From: Candidatus Woesearchaeota archaeon
GTDB taxonomy: Archaea; Nanobdellota; Nanobdellia; Woesearchaeales; JABMPP01
Direction: 5' to 3'
Length of the DNA stretch: 64,000 nt
Assembly: GCA_018303405.1 (NCBI GenBank)
Contig: JAGVYD010000009.1
Span: 1 to 64,000, forward strand
The notes below the pieces were generated by a model. That model saw only the letters and a program-made list of their open reading frames with translations. It was not told the DNA's origin and searched no databases. The position numbers and the translations under genes were made by a program. The stretch's first letter is position 1; every line of letters begins with the position of its first letter. Below, in pieces: positions 37,301 to 43,320 of the stretch.

Positions 37301-37926
37301 TGCAGAAATACTGGCTGCAGCTGAAGAAGAGGCCAAAGAGAAAGCAGGTGCAGCTGGCCAAATTGGAAGACATTATAAAGCTGACCCAGAGGGATGTGAT
37401 GATGAGGCAGGCTGAGCAGAGAAGGCCGAGCCTCGGCAATTCCAAGGTCGCAAAGGCTATATTGAACAATGCAAGGCCGGGCAGGATATATATCATAGAA
37501 GAAAAAGGGATAGAAGGAAGCATTTTGGCCTCGACAGCCATTGCCAATAAGGGCTATAAGTCAATTTTGATGACAAACAAGAATCCCGCCATGCTGTACA
37601 GGCAATTCAGGCTGCAAAATACGCAAATGTTCATGTTCAATGCATATGACAGGAATGGAAGCATCACTGACGAAAGCCTGGAAAGGCTGTACTACAGCAT
37701 AGCCGAGGTTATGAACAGGAACCCGAAATCAGTGATTGTCATCGACGGGCTCGTTGGGCTGAGGAACCATGTGGAATTCAGGAAGCTGGTCATGTTTGTG
37801 AACTATCTGAAAAATGCAATCGCAAAGAAGGAGGCAATAATTTTGGCGCCCATGTCCGGCACCCCTCTTTCAGACGCTGAATATGAAGCTATGAAAAAGG
37901 ATGCTGACCTGATAAGGCCGACCTGA
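25333..37926 (+). CDS. 4197-residue surface protease/adhesin fused to HerA-like ATPase and DUF835-like domain
   Basis: In order: a cytoplasmic coiled N-terminus (1-75); membrane helix (about 76-93); a beta region; an S8 subtilase domain with Asp600 (FLDTG), His634 (HGHGTS), Asn721 (ATGND) and Ser784 (SGTSYSAP), all catalytic residues present; a phage-tail-fibre-like beta domain (about 870-1035); many Ig-like repeats dense in N-x-S/T sequons; a propeller of about five blades (about 1890-2110); further beta repeats; a CGNGNCE cysteine motif; an S- and G-rich linker (about 3320-3345) and short coiled coil; membrane helix 2 (about 3606-3630); then a cytoplasmic ATPase with Walker A GATGSGKS (K3687) and Walker B LLVVYDE (D3810/E3811), resembling HerA/VirB4-type pumps; and a C-terminal DUF835-like RecA-fold remnant. 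No stop or frameshift is seen. It ties an outside protease and adhesin to an inside ATPase in one chain. Host-contact role is inference. Confidence 0.88.
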   Translation: MSSRKPIRKEKITNPGEHLEEWKKFKEQLKEHYESNPDQKIQDKDLHYWKEHADNRIASLEDEVKKAERKQKWAAGLPYAYLVVLLFVALFLGNGNLTGFVVSEQAYDSDLGGFIGYSESIGISYVDSNQYMWQPDQAGTITAVRLSGTVIGEGTARVYLADGSSKYLIYDSTGDKLALADGSAKPGWPTYAEDYNDNISAIMEYAQDSEFDTDNDGLEAENGVVDFTVENSDFGQGMADDGKCTRWEIYSEDEKESSFECYGAERCCNFIGLIPAANDWNERYYVFKGKYTATENNKVRSQLVYVSEDGWGIHSTGWMELNARFESANKITFARQCRETCDMSLASDHYFLLFELDNAAVSIDSIEYALKDDGIIAGTVVSGNQSINESYDAANASDAAEEIPEAEIVEEELEQGALDRGDVSVDGKVLEEISGNGKARVILKKKVQPSVLDFAAVLEAAIQGDTGQIKTVNFARDEFFEEMQGMEGITGFAPQDAGLLEEKIKEKKKDVADSKKAAEDVTSLLASANILKIEQETDDIIAVEIDAADLADLVASGEFSEIAVDEPVSLFIEESMALTKIADVKNTGYDGTGRKICFLDTGMNYDAFGLALNSTVFGKDFINDDDDPMDDHGHGTSVANVLLNVAPSASIYSAKVVNASGYGYESDVLAGLQYCMDQNVDVISFSIGSGMSDGFCDSNLVASLSNDAVEQGIYVASATGNDGSQTGLRVPACASKVARVAATTKQDEVAPYSNVNEIVDIFAPGSLINTIDLNGNAIVSSGTSYSAPFVAASAALLLQNESLAPAEMTYRLRSTSEVFNYSGIQRNRLSLWNALIDNVTNEPYDYSAGEANASTSVYVVQYSYVSSVVSDPILYSVADEDTGDRSWSTIATGYDPRYAAVSDNAYSRVYLGSNDVSDYLNLTHFTFTSIPSTAVVMGIEVAVERHCINTCDVFSDHTVQLLKNSVPVGDNKATGLYDWNPTTDTVVTYGSSTDLWGTSWSRSDVTNSWFGVRYAVQNGVDRQYQARVDMINITIYYNMPPTIYQQINFTNWTSAHAFNMSAAVTDVDGASDILFTNYTVNNTNVVCHPGSNSSNGNVFNVTYNCSGPALTHVKVMINFSDTAGNHIFTNYSEYIVPNLPPTITSGSVYPNTVYVGNNVTMNINTMSDPEGDGITKFWYRFYSGGLSQSNIVQDWTVLNRTNYTIQVTDAHKTIYIRAKVEDNYTNSSEYTRQVAVANSLPGHDINMSLYPLSGAYMTTTLRANCNFTDADGDSYTRYYNFYDVNDSAYRTGWTTTPTYTPSSHAANAHDNLTASCKANDGYGDSEEVYTNLTITVHMDNTAPGTPTSLSLTNPVYVGSTLTASGSGASDADSDTLSYYYDFYNVNDSTSLQSYSTDATYVLAASDAHDRIRVRVYANDTLNGGNYYEQNRTVSNSNPAMYKQNVVNHSHTSHSFIVTANVSDDDTAADIIHTSIATTSGTCTLVGNSTSGNYYGAKYNCTGTPYQSTTIRIGFKDAFDATVNSTATSHTYINHVPEVYLQNNFTNASIGHSFIVAANVSDNDTYTDIVATSIAISSGSCTLLGNSSAWRYFGVRYNCTGLGLVPASASIGFLDIAGDDINTTTSTNHYPNNAPTLLSDVTFANLSGYHGFLATANATDLDGASDIRVVAINTSNGTCDYVRNSSSLNNFGVVFNCTGKGLEIASVIVNFTDNSSEFITTSGANTYPNMAPEINPVSLNQSTFATTEEINASALAWDDDLDTLNATFYWIVNGIGRFTDTRWVIPYNTNISSVLASTGYHAFERIKVNITILDNNSYQNSTVSMEYFIYDSNAPEIGLLSQSSGYYDNITDITLSAEAQDEDGVWYAYIATNESGAWSNHTTLTNFPLGNYSDFNFTANETHITGMAYVSSKYYIIGNDTARVREINETGGFTNFNFSVAAQDTNPTGIAFINGKFYVLGNATNSVYEYNMTGNYTGFNYSVGSQDTAPLSLAYANGKMYVLGQANKRVYEYNVSGGYTGYSWNVADVETDPRGLTFVYPNFYLAGASGLSVFEFNGSGNYSGRSMNFSQHIADPQAITFGSGKFYIADSVTGLVFEYHNLSSYNSPVAVNSYPYEYSIESFIWNNHSKLNKDVVAWRIYSVDYSGNINTSAVRTFTVVTTTQGEIEMEPGSDFPYNASYVQNNITLHLNLSNIGAANMTDANMTISFSAGDWLTNLSNNFISCGNVTNGTKCSRDVTISIPGNEASGLYTVSVIGEWINPDTTSDFTLASFAMNILEHPNISVSRANVSIETQHGRSTLLANITINSTGNTVTPTIYLNADSGNLSSSYIVFSPGSGTFSLAQGTQKNVSVYANLPAGLAQGLYAVDITTVMGTLQRGNITIFVTVPEDTTWNITHDLVNGTEVDQGATDYVLGNITINNRGNTLDAYQSSDTSSYITRSPSGAFTVVNQTGNGITITATVASDDPAGTQTYSVTVFRSANFSDSITILANFSIANKPPNITNVALSDDYPEMNYGHTTISANVTDIGGVDAVWANITLPDSSFVIQVMANISDAEYELNYTPTNAGTHYVTIYANDTESNISFSSSLPFYPIETVSLYAYFNSTSETVSGITQSDGFDIDINVSVNKSGKGTGYNANTTWSLPAGWSVSPSMTTHGNLTLNETAVYSITIPPGTSAGTYAAVANVSWKNPNNSYNFSTRNITVTVSSNPQLGMAATGSQTISHNTTGTVEFYVNATGNDEVSNINLSCYSGIVCTDFTTSINESHIDLVAGENRSLSINVTVPKGYAPGTYTGQVNASSSSLNVSMELSITVPTDDNWYLSPALFNNSVGYGNIGSFGTLTIVSTGNVNLTFDTNSTNMSMAAPNVTSIFVQANSAAYITVNYTAPNTPGTHNANISIFNASSTVTTQNVTGWLSVVNFVVFLDFPQNGNAATTSSGYNLSISAVGFVDNAELLENLTWTRVTIYDVDCPIYAQDFETINCTTPSLDDGPYYDIKVWGNFTNYSAIATTTESGAVHYIDLTPPVFHNWTEPSAANGSDVMVEMNASDNVNVTNVSITVVYEDGTNFTSLMQQLGNLVTFRAILSGSVGDYDVYFTATDNASNTRNATGYYEIYIPVNITGEVTDSNGDAATASFRLLRPSNNRTLFNFTGGSYNFTSHEIHQRRYDVEIWQDTSRIFLANVSFNDSLQDFFDFDTLGLNVITEIPMYRELKGLAVSSNLSSQTGNITFNYSGMAIDDPIDVTVLGCLNWSFASGQTTCDGTWAELGNVSKDISRYTVTGQITGFSAYIAAENRCGNGNCETTYSETVSNCAVDCAASSSSSSTSSSSSSGGGGGGGGGGGSASAEPNATALQEQLNETRQQLNETKELLKDLGTAVKKLEVGLSRLEFELYQGETATTTLTLQNAQLTDTYVLLELEGDAGQFISIEDNSFTMAGKQSSSLLITVDIPKDTKAETYRGYLIVKSGGEENSIPIRIKVLEFSQLLDFRIEPLEEIVQQGDNVRIQANFINLGTERIDDITFELSLVDVQNGELIDSVEDTVSVRTTSSITKKLRTTKKTGIGDYLVQGKAKYGTGTRIDEVEATTHVAVITSQKFELPGPLKTVPIWQLIVAVVTLILMSTGTVSVYKTVQRKKRYQFKVNSALLPKKAERNVEIGRLAESMTSSYLELDKMQTHTIVAGATGSGKSVASQVIIEEALKKGIAVIVFDPTAQWSGFLRPCQEQQMLSKYAKFGMSTKQAKAFNGNIYQVNNPLEIVDAQKYAKPGEINIFSLHRLEPKDVDMFLTNTIRQIFMSTPEESPKLKLLVVYDEVHRLLPKFGGSGAGFVQVERACREFRKWGIGLVLISQVLSDFVGEIKANIGTQIQMRTADEKDLERLRVKYGEEIVRSIVKADTGTGMLENPSYNKGLPYFVSFRPLLHSVTRLGDIELARYDLYNRKIDDMRYQMEQLEAEKIDVFELKLELDLALEKLKIGKFDMVDIYLESIESRLQKYWLQLKKRPKRKQVQLAKLEDIIKLTQRDVMMRQAEQRRPSLGNSKVAKAILNNARPGRIYIIEEKGIEGSILASTAIANKGYKSILMTNKNPAMLYRQFRLQNTQMFMFNAYDRNGSITDESLERLYYSIAEVMNRNPKSVIVIDGLVGLRNHVEFRKLVMFVNYLKNAIAKKEAIILAPMSGTPLSDAEYEAMKKDADLIRPT

Positions 37927-38032
37927 GACGGATTTTAAAAAAGAATATAAGATAGAAAATTATTATATTGAGTAAATTGCCTGGATTGATTGGCAGGAAA
38001 ACCTGCAGCAACCCGGGAAAAAGAGGTGGACA

Positions 38033-39079
38033 GTGAGATTGTTCGGAAAAAAAGAGGAGAGTGCGGAAACCCCTGACATTGCTAGCGATGCCCCTCCGGC
38101 ACCAATGCAGGCCACTTCTAAGGACATTGCCCTTCTTCAGAAGGATGTTGAAACAATGAAGGCAATGATTTCCACACTGCGTGAGATGAAAAAGGACGAC
38201 CAGGAAAAATTCTCCCGCCTCCTCGAGCAGATTGGGGAGCTCAGGAGCATGCTTTTCACAAAGGAGCAGGAGATGAAGGACATCAATGTCAGGGTCGGAA
38301 AGGCAATCGACCTTGTTGAGACAGCACAGGTTGAGAAGATCCTGGTGGAAAAAAAGAAAGAGGATGCCAAGGTGCAGATTCTTGGCGCAAAGATTGACAG
38401 CTACAAGGCAATTAGCGACAACATTATCACAGAGCTCAAGGACATACGCGGCAAGATTGAGATGTTCAAGGGAACTGAGCAGGTGCTGAAGCTGAACAGC
38501 GAGATTAAGCATGACCTCGCAAGCACAAAGCTGCTGAAAAATGAGATTGAGCGCCATGCGGACAGGATTGAGAACGCATTTATCGACTTCAACAAGAAAT
38601 ATGATGAATACAGGGTTTTCAAGAATGAGATTGAGAAGCTCAGGGACAAGATTACCCTGACGCTGAAGGAAATTGACCAGTTCAAAGTTGAATTCCGCAA
38701 TCTCGCAAAGAAAGAGGACCTTATAATGATTGAGGGGGACGTGTCAAGGAAATTAAGGTCAGTTGATGAATACAGGAACATGTTTGAGACGCTGAAAACG
38801 ACAATAATACAGATCAAGGATGATTTGGCGCTCGAAAAGAATAATTTCATGGAATGGCATGCGCGGATGAGGCAGGAAGCAGAGGAGGAAGGGGAGATTG
38901 AGGAGCTGCAGAAAAATTTCCTGGAGATTAAAAACAGCCTGCACGGCAACATCATCAAGATTAACAGGTGGATTGGCCATTTCAATTCAAAGCTGCAGAG
39001 CATGGAAGAAAATGCCGGCCAGAATAATCTGCAGGGCGGCCAAAAAAATCAGGGAGGGGCAAGAAACAAGAACAGCTAA
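38033..39079 (+). CDS. Cytoplasmic coiled-coil protein
   Basis: 348 residues from GTG 38033, with GAGGTGGA 3 nt upstream. After MRLFGKKEE and a proline-rich stretch the protein is almost wholly charged heptad-like helix (about residues 30-320), ending in an N/Q/G-rich tail. No membrane segment. It follows the giant ATPase-containing gene by 106 bp, a gap with a TATA-like AGAATATAAGAT and a CCTGG...CCGGG hairpin. A structural or scaffold partner of the ATPase is possible by position only; archaellum coiled-coil proteins (FlaD/ArlD type) are another comparison. Confidence 0.7.
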   Translation: MRLFGKKEESAETPDIASDAPPAPMQATSKDIALLQKDVETMKAMISTLREMKKDDQEKFSRLLEQIGELRSMLFTKEQEMKDINVRVGKAIDLVETAQVEKILVEKKKEDAKVQILGAKIDSYKAISDNIITELKDIRGKIEMFKGTEQVLKLNSEIKHDLASTKLLKNEIERHADRIENAFIDFNKKYDEYRVFKNEIEKLRDKITLTLKEIDQFKVEFRNLAKKEDLIMIEGDVSRKLRSVDEYRNMFETLKTTIIQIKDDLALEKNNFMEWHARMRQEAEEEGEIEELQKNFLEIKNSLHGNIIKINRWIGHFNSKLQSMEENAGQNNLQGGQKNQGGARNKNS

Positions 39080-39219
39080 ACTTGCTGGCGCGCCCTGAAC
39101 AAATTGCCATTCTTCGTCGATAAAACTTATTTTTACGGAATTCTCCCAAACAAGACACAGCCACTGGACACTGGACATGCTGCCGCAGCGTATTTATAGA
39201 TTTCTGCATCCATTAGCAA

Positions 39220-39321
39220 ATGCAAATAACCCGGGCTGCGCCTGGAAAGCTTGCAAAAGTGTCAATTGAACGCTCCACTATGCGTCCGAGATGCCAGAAA
39301 CGGCGGAAGATGCATGGATGA
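39220..39321 (+). CDS. Possible leaderless 33-codon upstream ORF
   Basis: A TATA box (GTATTTATAG, about 39190-39199) places a transcript start on ATG 39220. That ATG opens a 33-codon, strongly basic frame ending TGA 39321, just before the main gene's SD. It may be a leader peptide or simply the untranslated leader of the gene at 39353. Confidence 0.25.
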   Translation: MQITRAAPGKLAKVSIERSTMRPRCQKRRKMHG

Positions 39322-39352
39322 AACAAAACCCGAAAGGAAGGAGGCGGAGAAA

Positions 39353-39745
39353 ATGGAATCGAAAGGCATAAGAAAATATGGTGTAGTGGGACAAAGCAGA
39401 TATGGGATGGGGGATCAAAGCGAAACCCCGGTGGCAACAGCAGCTGAAAAAAACCAGCCTGAGAAAAAAATCTCGACTGGAGGGATTTCTGCAACAATCT
39501 GGCAAAACCAGGGCGTTTCCAAAACTGGGCAAGCAGCTGTTTACAGGACAATTACCTTGCAGAGAAGGTACAAAGACAAGGCCGACAAGTGGCAGAGCAC
39601 TAATTCTCTAAGGGTCAATGACCTGCCCAAAGCAGCACTTGTGCTGAACAAGGCCTTTGAATACCTTGTTCTAAAGGAACAGGGCTCAAACTTCAACAGC
39701 CAGGAGGCTGTTGAAGATGACATTGAGGAAGAGATAGTTATATAA
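39353..39745 (+). CDS. Conserved small protein upstream of radA, probable nucleic-acid-binding
   Basis: 130 residues from ATG 39353, chosen because AGGAGGCGG lies 8-15 nt upstream; longer in-frame starts at 39251 and 39314 are poorer. A disordered N-terminal third is followed by GISATIWQNQ, then YRTITLQRRYKDK-ADKWQSTNSLRVNDLPKA in sense: a beta-hairpin plus basic strand pattern seen in small ssDNA/RNA-binding proteins, and an acidic tail (DDIEEEIVI) like those of single-strand binding proteins. It ends 19 bp before radA. Recombination-related role is inferred from neighbour and tail. Confidence 0.6.
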   Translation: MESKGIRKYGVVGQSRYGMGDQSETPVATAAEKNQPEKKISTGGISATIWQNQGVSKTGQAAVYRTITLQRRYKDKADKWQSTNSLRVNDLPKAALVLNKAFEYLVLKEQGSNFNSQEAVEDDIEEEIVI

Positions 39746-39764
39746 ATTATGAACAGGTGATAAG

Positions 39765-40808
39765 ATGCCAAGACATGAAGCAAAGCTGGTTGAACCAGAG
39801 ATGGAAACAGTAGTTGAAATGATTGAGATTACAAAAAAAGTAGAGCCGGTCAAGATGGAAAAAACAAAAAAAGCGCTATCAGTCATTGATTTGCCAGGAG
39901 TGGGGTCTGCAACAGCAGAGAAATTGTCAGCTGTTGGCTACACTGACCTGCTTTCCATAGCTGTGGCTTCGCCTGGCGAACTTGTTGAAGTTGCCGGCGT
40001 AAGCGAGGCTGTTGCCAGGAAGATGATACAGGGAGCGAGAGACTCCATGGAGATGGGCTTTGAATCCGGCGATGAGCTTCTAAAAAAAAGGGAAAGCGTC
40101 CAAAGGATTACCCTTGGAAGCGAGGCCCTTGACAAGCTGCTTGGGGGCGGCATAGAGACCGGCGCCATCACAGAGGCATTCGGCGAGTTTGGCTCTGGAA
40201 AGACACAGATTGGCCATAACCTGGCTGTTCGATGCCAGACAATGGCTGGCGAGGAAAATCCGGTTGCAGTTTACATAGACACAGAAAGCACATTCAGGCC
40301 AGAAAGGATAAAGCAGATTGCAGAAGGGCACGGGCTTGACCCGGAAAAAGTGCTGAAGCACATAAAGATTGCCAGGGCCTTCAATTCAGACCACCAGATG
40401 CTGCTTGCGGAGAAGGTTGAAGATTTAATCAAGAAGCAGGGACTGAATGTCAAGCTTGTGGTTGTCGATTCCCTGACAGCGCATTTCAGGGCAGAGTTTA
40501 TAGGGAGGGGGACTCTCGCGGAAAGGCAGCAGAAGCTTAACAAGCACATGCACACGCTCATGAAACTTGCGGACATGAATAACCTTGCGGTTTACGTAAC
40601 AAACCAAGTCATGGCAAAGCCGGATGTATTCTTTGGCGACCCAACCCAGGCAATTGGCGGCCATGTTGTTGCCCATGCATCAACTTACAGGATGTACCTC
40701 AGGAAAGGCAAGAAGGGGAGCAGGGTTGCAAAACTTGTGGACTCGCCGAGCATGCCAGAAGGCGAAGCGGCATTCTATGTCGAGACAGGCGGACTCAGGG
40801 ATGTTTAA
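39765..40808 (+). CDS. radA: DNA recombinase RadA
   Basis: 347 residues, usual length for archaeal RadA. N-terminal helix-hairpin-helix domain ([27 protein letters not shown]), then the core ATPase with Walker [10 protein letters not shown], Walker [16 protein letters not shown], and the loop region [21 protein letters not shown] with the GG-H motif of RadA/Rad51. It forms filaments on ssDNA and carries out strand exchange with RPA's help. AGGTGA lies 6 nt before the ATG. Preceded by the acidic-tailed small protein. Confidence 0.96.
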   Translation: MPRHEAKLVEPEMETVVEMIEITKKVEPVKMEKTKKALSVIDLPGVGSATAEKLSAVGYTDLLSIAVASPGELVEVAGVSEAVARKMIQGARDSMEMGFESGDELLKKRESVQRITLGSEALDKLLGGGIETGAITEAFGEFGSGKTQIGHNLAVRCQTMAGEENPVAVYIDTESTFRPERIKQIAEGHGLDPEKVLKHIKIARAFNSDHQMLLAEKVEDLIKKQGLNVKLVVVDSLTAHFRAEFIGRGTLAERQQKLNKHMHTLMKLADMNNLAVYVTNQVMAKPDVFFGDPTQAIGGHVVAHASTYRMYLRKGKKGSRVAKLVDSPSMPEGEAAFYVETGGLRDV

Positions 40809-40880
40809 GCACCCTGGTTTTTTTCTTTTTTACAATAAAAACCTAACCTTTATAAATGAAGGGCAGGAAGAGAATTGATA

Positions 40881-40921
40881 CTGTGCTTATGCACAGAAAG
40901 CTCTGTGGCAGTGTCACGGAG
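40881..40921 (+). promoter_or_regulatory. Two-hairpin 5' leader of the TRAM gene
   Basis: A TATA box (CCTTTATAAAT, about 40847-40857) predicts a leader of about 75 nt. It contains CTGTGC-TTAT-GCACAG (40881-40896) and CTCTGTG-7-CACGGAG (40901-40921, one wobble), followed by AGGTGA ahead of ATG 40952. The paired hairpins suggest leader-based control of an RNA-binding protein. Confidence 0.5.
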
Positions 40922-40951
40922 TTAGATAAATTACAGAAGGTGAAATAACAG

Positions 40952-41314
40952 ATGGAAAGAAATTTTAGAGGAGGTTCTGGATTCAGGCCTCAAGGCGGTG
41001 GATTTTCTCCCGTTAAAGTGGGGGATGAGTTGGACGTAAAGATAGAAGCTGTAGGCGAGAAGGGAGACGGTATCGCCAAGAAAGATGGTTTTGTCTTGTT
41101 TGTGCCTAACACAAAGAAGGATGATCAGGTCAGGATCAGAGTGACAAAGGTGCTCAGAAAGGTTGGCTTTGCCGAAGTTGTCGGCGCTGGAGCCAGCAGC
41201 GATGACGCTGGAGAAAGCTCCGAAGTGTCTGACAACCAGGGTTCTGACAGCGGCGAAGAAGATTACGCAGGCGAAGACTCCGAAGATTTCGGAGAGGAAG
41301 AAGAAACCCAATAA
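40952..41314 (+). CDS. TRAM-domain RNA-binding protein
   Basis: 120 residues. A glycine/arginine-rich start (RNFRGGSGF) leads to a complete TRAM domain at about 18-78 (VGDELDVKIEAVGEKGDGIAK in sense, then FVLFVPNTKKDD and VRIRVTKVLRKVGFAE). Stand-alone TRAM proteins act as RNA chaperones in archaea. The last 40 residues are acidic and serine-rich, longer than in the simplest TRAM proteins. The hairpin-bearing leader suggests post-transcriptional or autogenous control. Confidence 0.92.
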   Translation: MERNFRGGSGFRPQGGGFSPVKVGDELDVKIEAVGEKGDGIAKKDGFVLFVPNTKKDDQVRIRVTKVLRKVGFAEVVGAGASSDDAGESSEVSDNQGSDSGEEDYAGEDSEDFGEEEETQ

Positions 41315-41357
41315 GCTTTAGGTAAATTTTTTATTTTCTTATTTTTTCTTTGTTTCT

Positions 41358-41882
41358 ATGAGACTTTTTGTAGCTGTAGACTTGCCTGAAAATGCCAAGG
41401 GATACTGCCAGGACCTGCAAATGCATATTTCCCATGGAAAATTCAGCTTGGCAAAAGGCTTCCATATAACGCTGAAATTCCTTGGGGAAGTTGATGAGGA
41501 CAAGTCATGTAAAATTGTGGATCGCCTGAAAAAAATCACGGCCCAAAAATTTGAGGCGACAACAGGCAGGATTGGATTCTTTCCCAATGAAAGCCATGCA
41601 AGGGTTGTCTGGATTGCTTCTGGCCCTGAAAGCAGGTATGAAGCATTGCATCTGGATGTGGAAAATTGCCTAAGAGGGATGTTTCCAAAAGATGATTTTG
41701 TTCCGCATATTACTCTGGCAAGGGTCAAGTTTATTGATGACAAGGAGATGTTCAGGAGCAGCCTGGAAAAGGCCGAGCTGAGATCAATTGCATTTCCAGT
41801 TGACAGGATCTTCCTGAAGCAGAGCAATTTGACTCCGGATGGGCCTGAATACAGGGATTTGGCAGAGTTTGCGCTGCAATAA
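41358..41882 (+). CDS. thpR: RNA 2',3'-cyclic phosphodiesterase (2'-5' RNA ligase family)
   Basis: 174 residues. MRLFVAVDLP opening and two catalytic H-x-T-x motifs, HITLKFLG (about residue 32) and HITLARV (about residue 115), define the 2H phosphoesterase family. ThpR/LigT enzymes open 2',3'-cyclic phosphates and can join tRNA halves in vitro. A link with tRNA processing is natural given the intron-bearing tRNA-Arg just downstream. The gene's last codons overlap the tRNA promoter. Confidence 0.93.
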   Translation: MRLFVAVDLPENAKGYCQDLQMHISHGKFSLAKGFHITLKFLGEVDEDKSCKIVDRLKKITAQKFEATTGRIGFFPNESHARVVWIASGPESRYEALHLDVENCLRGMFPKDDFVPHITLARVKFIDDKEMFRSSLEKAELRSIAFPVDRIFLKQSNLTPDGPEYRDLAEFALQ

Positions 41883-41893
41883 TCTTTATATAA
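41883..41893 (+). promoter_or_regulatory. TATA box of tRNA-Arg
   Basis: TCTTTATATAA lies about 26-30 nt before the tRNA 5' end at 41917 and overlaps the stop region of thpR. Confidence 0.6.
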
Positions 41894-41916
41894 GGCAGCG
41901 GTTACCATACTGCCAT

Positions 41917-42004
41917 GAGCCTGTAGCCTAGTCTGGAAGGGCGACAGCCTTCTAACCTAATGAAGGAAAGCTGTAGGTCGAGGGTTCAAATCCCTCCAGG
42001 CTCG
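41917..42004 (+). tRNA. tRNA-Arg (TCT) with 14-nt intron
   Basis: Acceptor stem GAGCCTG/CAGGCTC (41917-41923 with 41997-42003), discriminator G 42004. D arm GCCT/GGGC, anticodon stem ACAGC/GCTGT, T arm GAGGG-TTCAAAT-CCCTC. Anticodon TCT is at 41951-41953. The anticodon loop holds 14 extra bases (41955-41968, boundary uncertain by one or two) at the canonical position after base 37. The CTTC of the loop pairs with GAAG in the intron, as expected for a relaxed bulge-helix-bulge splice substrate. Mature length 74 nt. Confidence 0.93.
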
Positions 42005-42011
42005 TTTTAAT

Positions 42012-42905
42012 TCAATTCTCTGCGACTGCCTTTTCCAAGAAAATGACTGGATCCCTTATAGTGGTCTGGTATTTCTTCCTCTCGGGGTCCATTGGTGTAT
42101 AAATCTCATTCTTATCAGCATCCACTGTCTTCTTTAAGGGGATATATTCATAGTCCAATGACAAGATAACGCTTTTTTTCTCTTCCGGATAGATTATATC
42201 ATATGAAGACATGGGGATCATTGTGATATTGGTCTGCCCAACTTTGCTGAATTTCAGATTAAGTCCTGCCCTATACAGGATATTTGTGCCTTCCATCAGC
42301 CTGATCTCAGTGAATTTGATGCTCGGGTCTACAACCTTGGTGTCCAGGTCTGTCAGCTTATACTCAACCCTGAATTCAGAGCTGTTGTGATAGAATGGGT
42401 TGGGATAGCTGACATAAAAATTGAATGAGAAGCCTGAGCCTGCAAAAGTGGTAAAATATTCCGCTGTTTTCTGGAGCGTGTCTTCATACTGCATTTCGCA
42501 TTGCGCATTGGCATTGCACGCCCAGAAGATGTAGCTTGAGGTTTGCTCCCTGCCCCTGGAATCCATGTAAACAAGGTTGCCTTCGCACTTGCCATAGTCC
42601 TCGGGGCAAGTGCATTTGCTGCCTGTTATGTTGTTTTCAATTTCTTCCTGCACACCGTTGCCGCAGCAGTCCTGGACAGGCCTTTTCCTGCAGATCTCTT
42701 TTTCGCAGAAGGCATATTGGCACACGCCAAGGGTAGAGCCGAAAACCCGCATGCAGTCAGCATCCTTTTTGCACTGCGGCTCAGGAGCCGTTGGCTCAGG
42801 AGCCGTATTCTGCGCAGTGTTGCTCACCTTAATACTGCTGCACGCGCTCAGCAAAATAACTGCTGCCAGAAGAATCCCCAGTGTCAGTCTGTGCCGGAAC
42901 CTCAT
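42012..42905 (-). CDS. Lipoprotein with cysteine-rich N-terminal region
   Basis: 297 residues. A basic start, hydrophobic stretch and lipobox LLSAC (cysteine at about residue 22) make it a membrane-anchored lipoprotein. A threonine/proline linker leads to a section with about ten cysteines, including CCGNGVQEE, like the CGNG motifs in the giant surface proteins of this window. The C-terminal 150 residues are beta-rich without cysteines. A TATA element (ATTTAAATA) about 26 nt upstream indicates a leaderless transcript starting at ATG 42905. Convergent with tRNA-Arg. Function unknown. Confidence 0.82.
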   Translation of the reverse strand: MRFRHRLTLGILLAAVILLSACSSIKVSNTAQNTAPEPTAPEPQCKKDADCMRVFGSTLGVCQYAFCEKEICRKRPVQDCCGNGVQEEIENNITGSKCTCPEDYGKCEGNLVYMDSRGREQTSSYIFWACNANAQCEMQYEDTLQKTAEYFTTFAGSGFSFNFYVSYPNPFYHNSSEFRVEYKLTDLDTKVVDPSIKFTEIRLMEGTNILYRAGLNLKFSKVGQTNITMIPMSSYDIIYPEEKKSVILSLDYEYIPLKKTVDADKNEIYTPMDPERKKYQTTIRDPVIFLEKAVAEN

Positions 42906-43019
42906 CCATATGCAGTATGAACAAGCTTATTTAAATATTATGGTCGATAAAAGCAGTCAACAGGAGGTACCATGCTGATTATGGAAAAATATAAATAAGT
43001 TTTCAAGTATGATAACGGT

Positions 43020-43202
43020 ATGCGACGCATCATTACCTGGATTGAGGAGGAGCACATAACACTCCTGATATTATTGGTGGTACTTGGCATAATCCTGAAC
43101 TCCCCCCCGAGTAATAGCCTGTTCGGAGGGCTACTGATTTATGGCGTACTGATTGTCCTTCTCTTAAAAGCAGGCCACAGGCTATACGGTAAATTCAGAT
43201 GA
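43020..43202 (+). CDS. Small two-helix membrane protein
   Basis: 60 residues with two hydrophobic helices (about 13-27 and 34-50) and a basic C-terminus. AAAATATAAATA at about 42986-42997 puts the transcript start on ATG 43020, so it is probably leaderless. No recognised family; lies divergent from the lipoprotein gene. Confidence 0.6.
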   Translation: MRRIITWIEEEHITLLILLVVLGIILNSPPSNSLFGGLLIYGVLIVLLLKAGHRLYGKFR

Positions 43203-43320
43203 TTGCGGCTTGGATAAATTTCCACAAAGTTTTATAAACAGTATTAAATGGCTATGCATGGGGTTTTAGGTATTGAGCAAAGCGAAATTCCCAAAAGACT
43301 TGTGCTCCTCCTGTTTTTAC

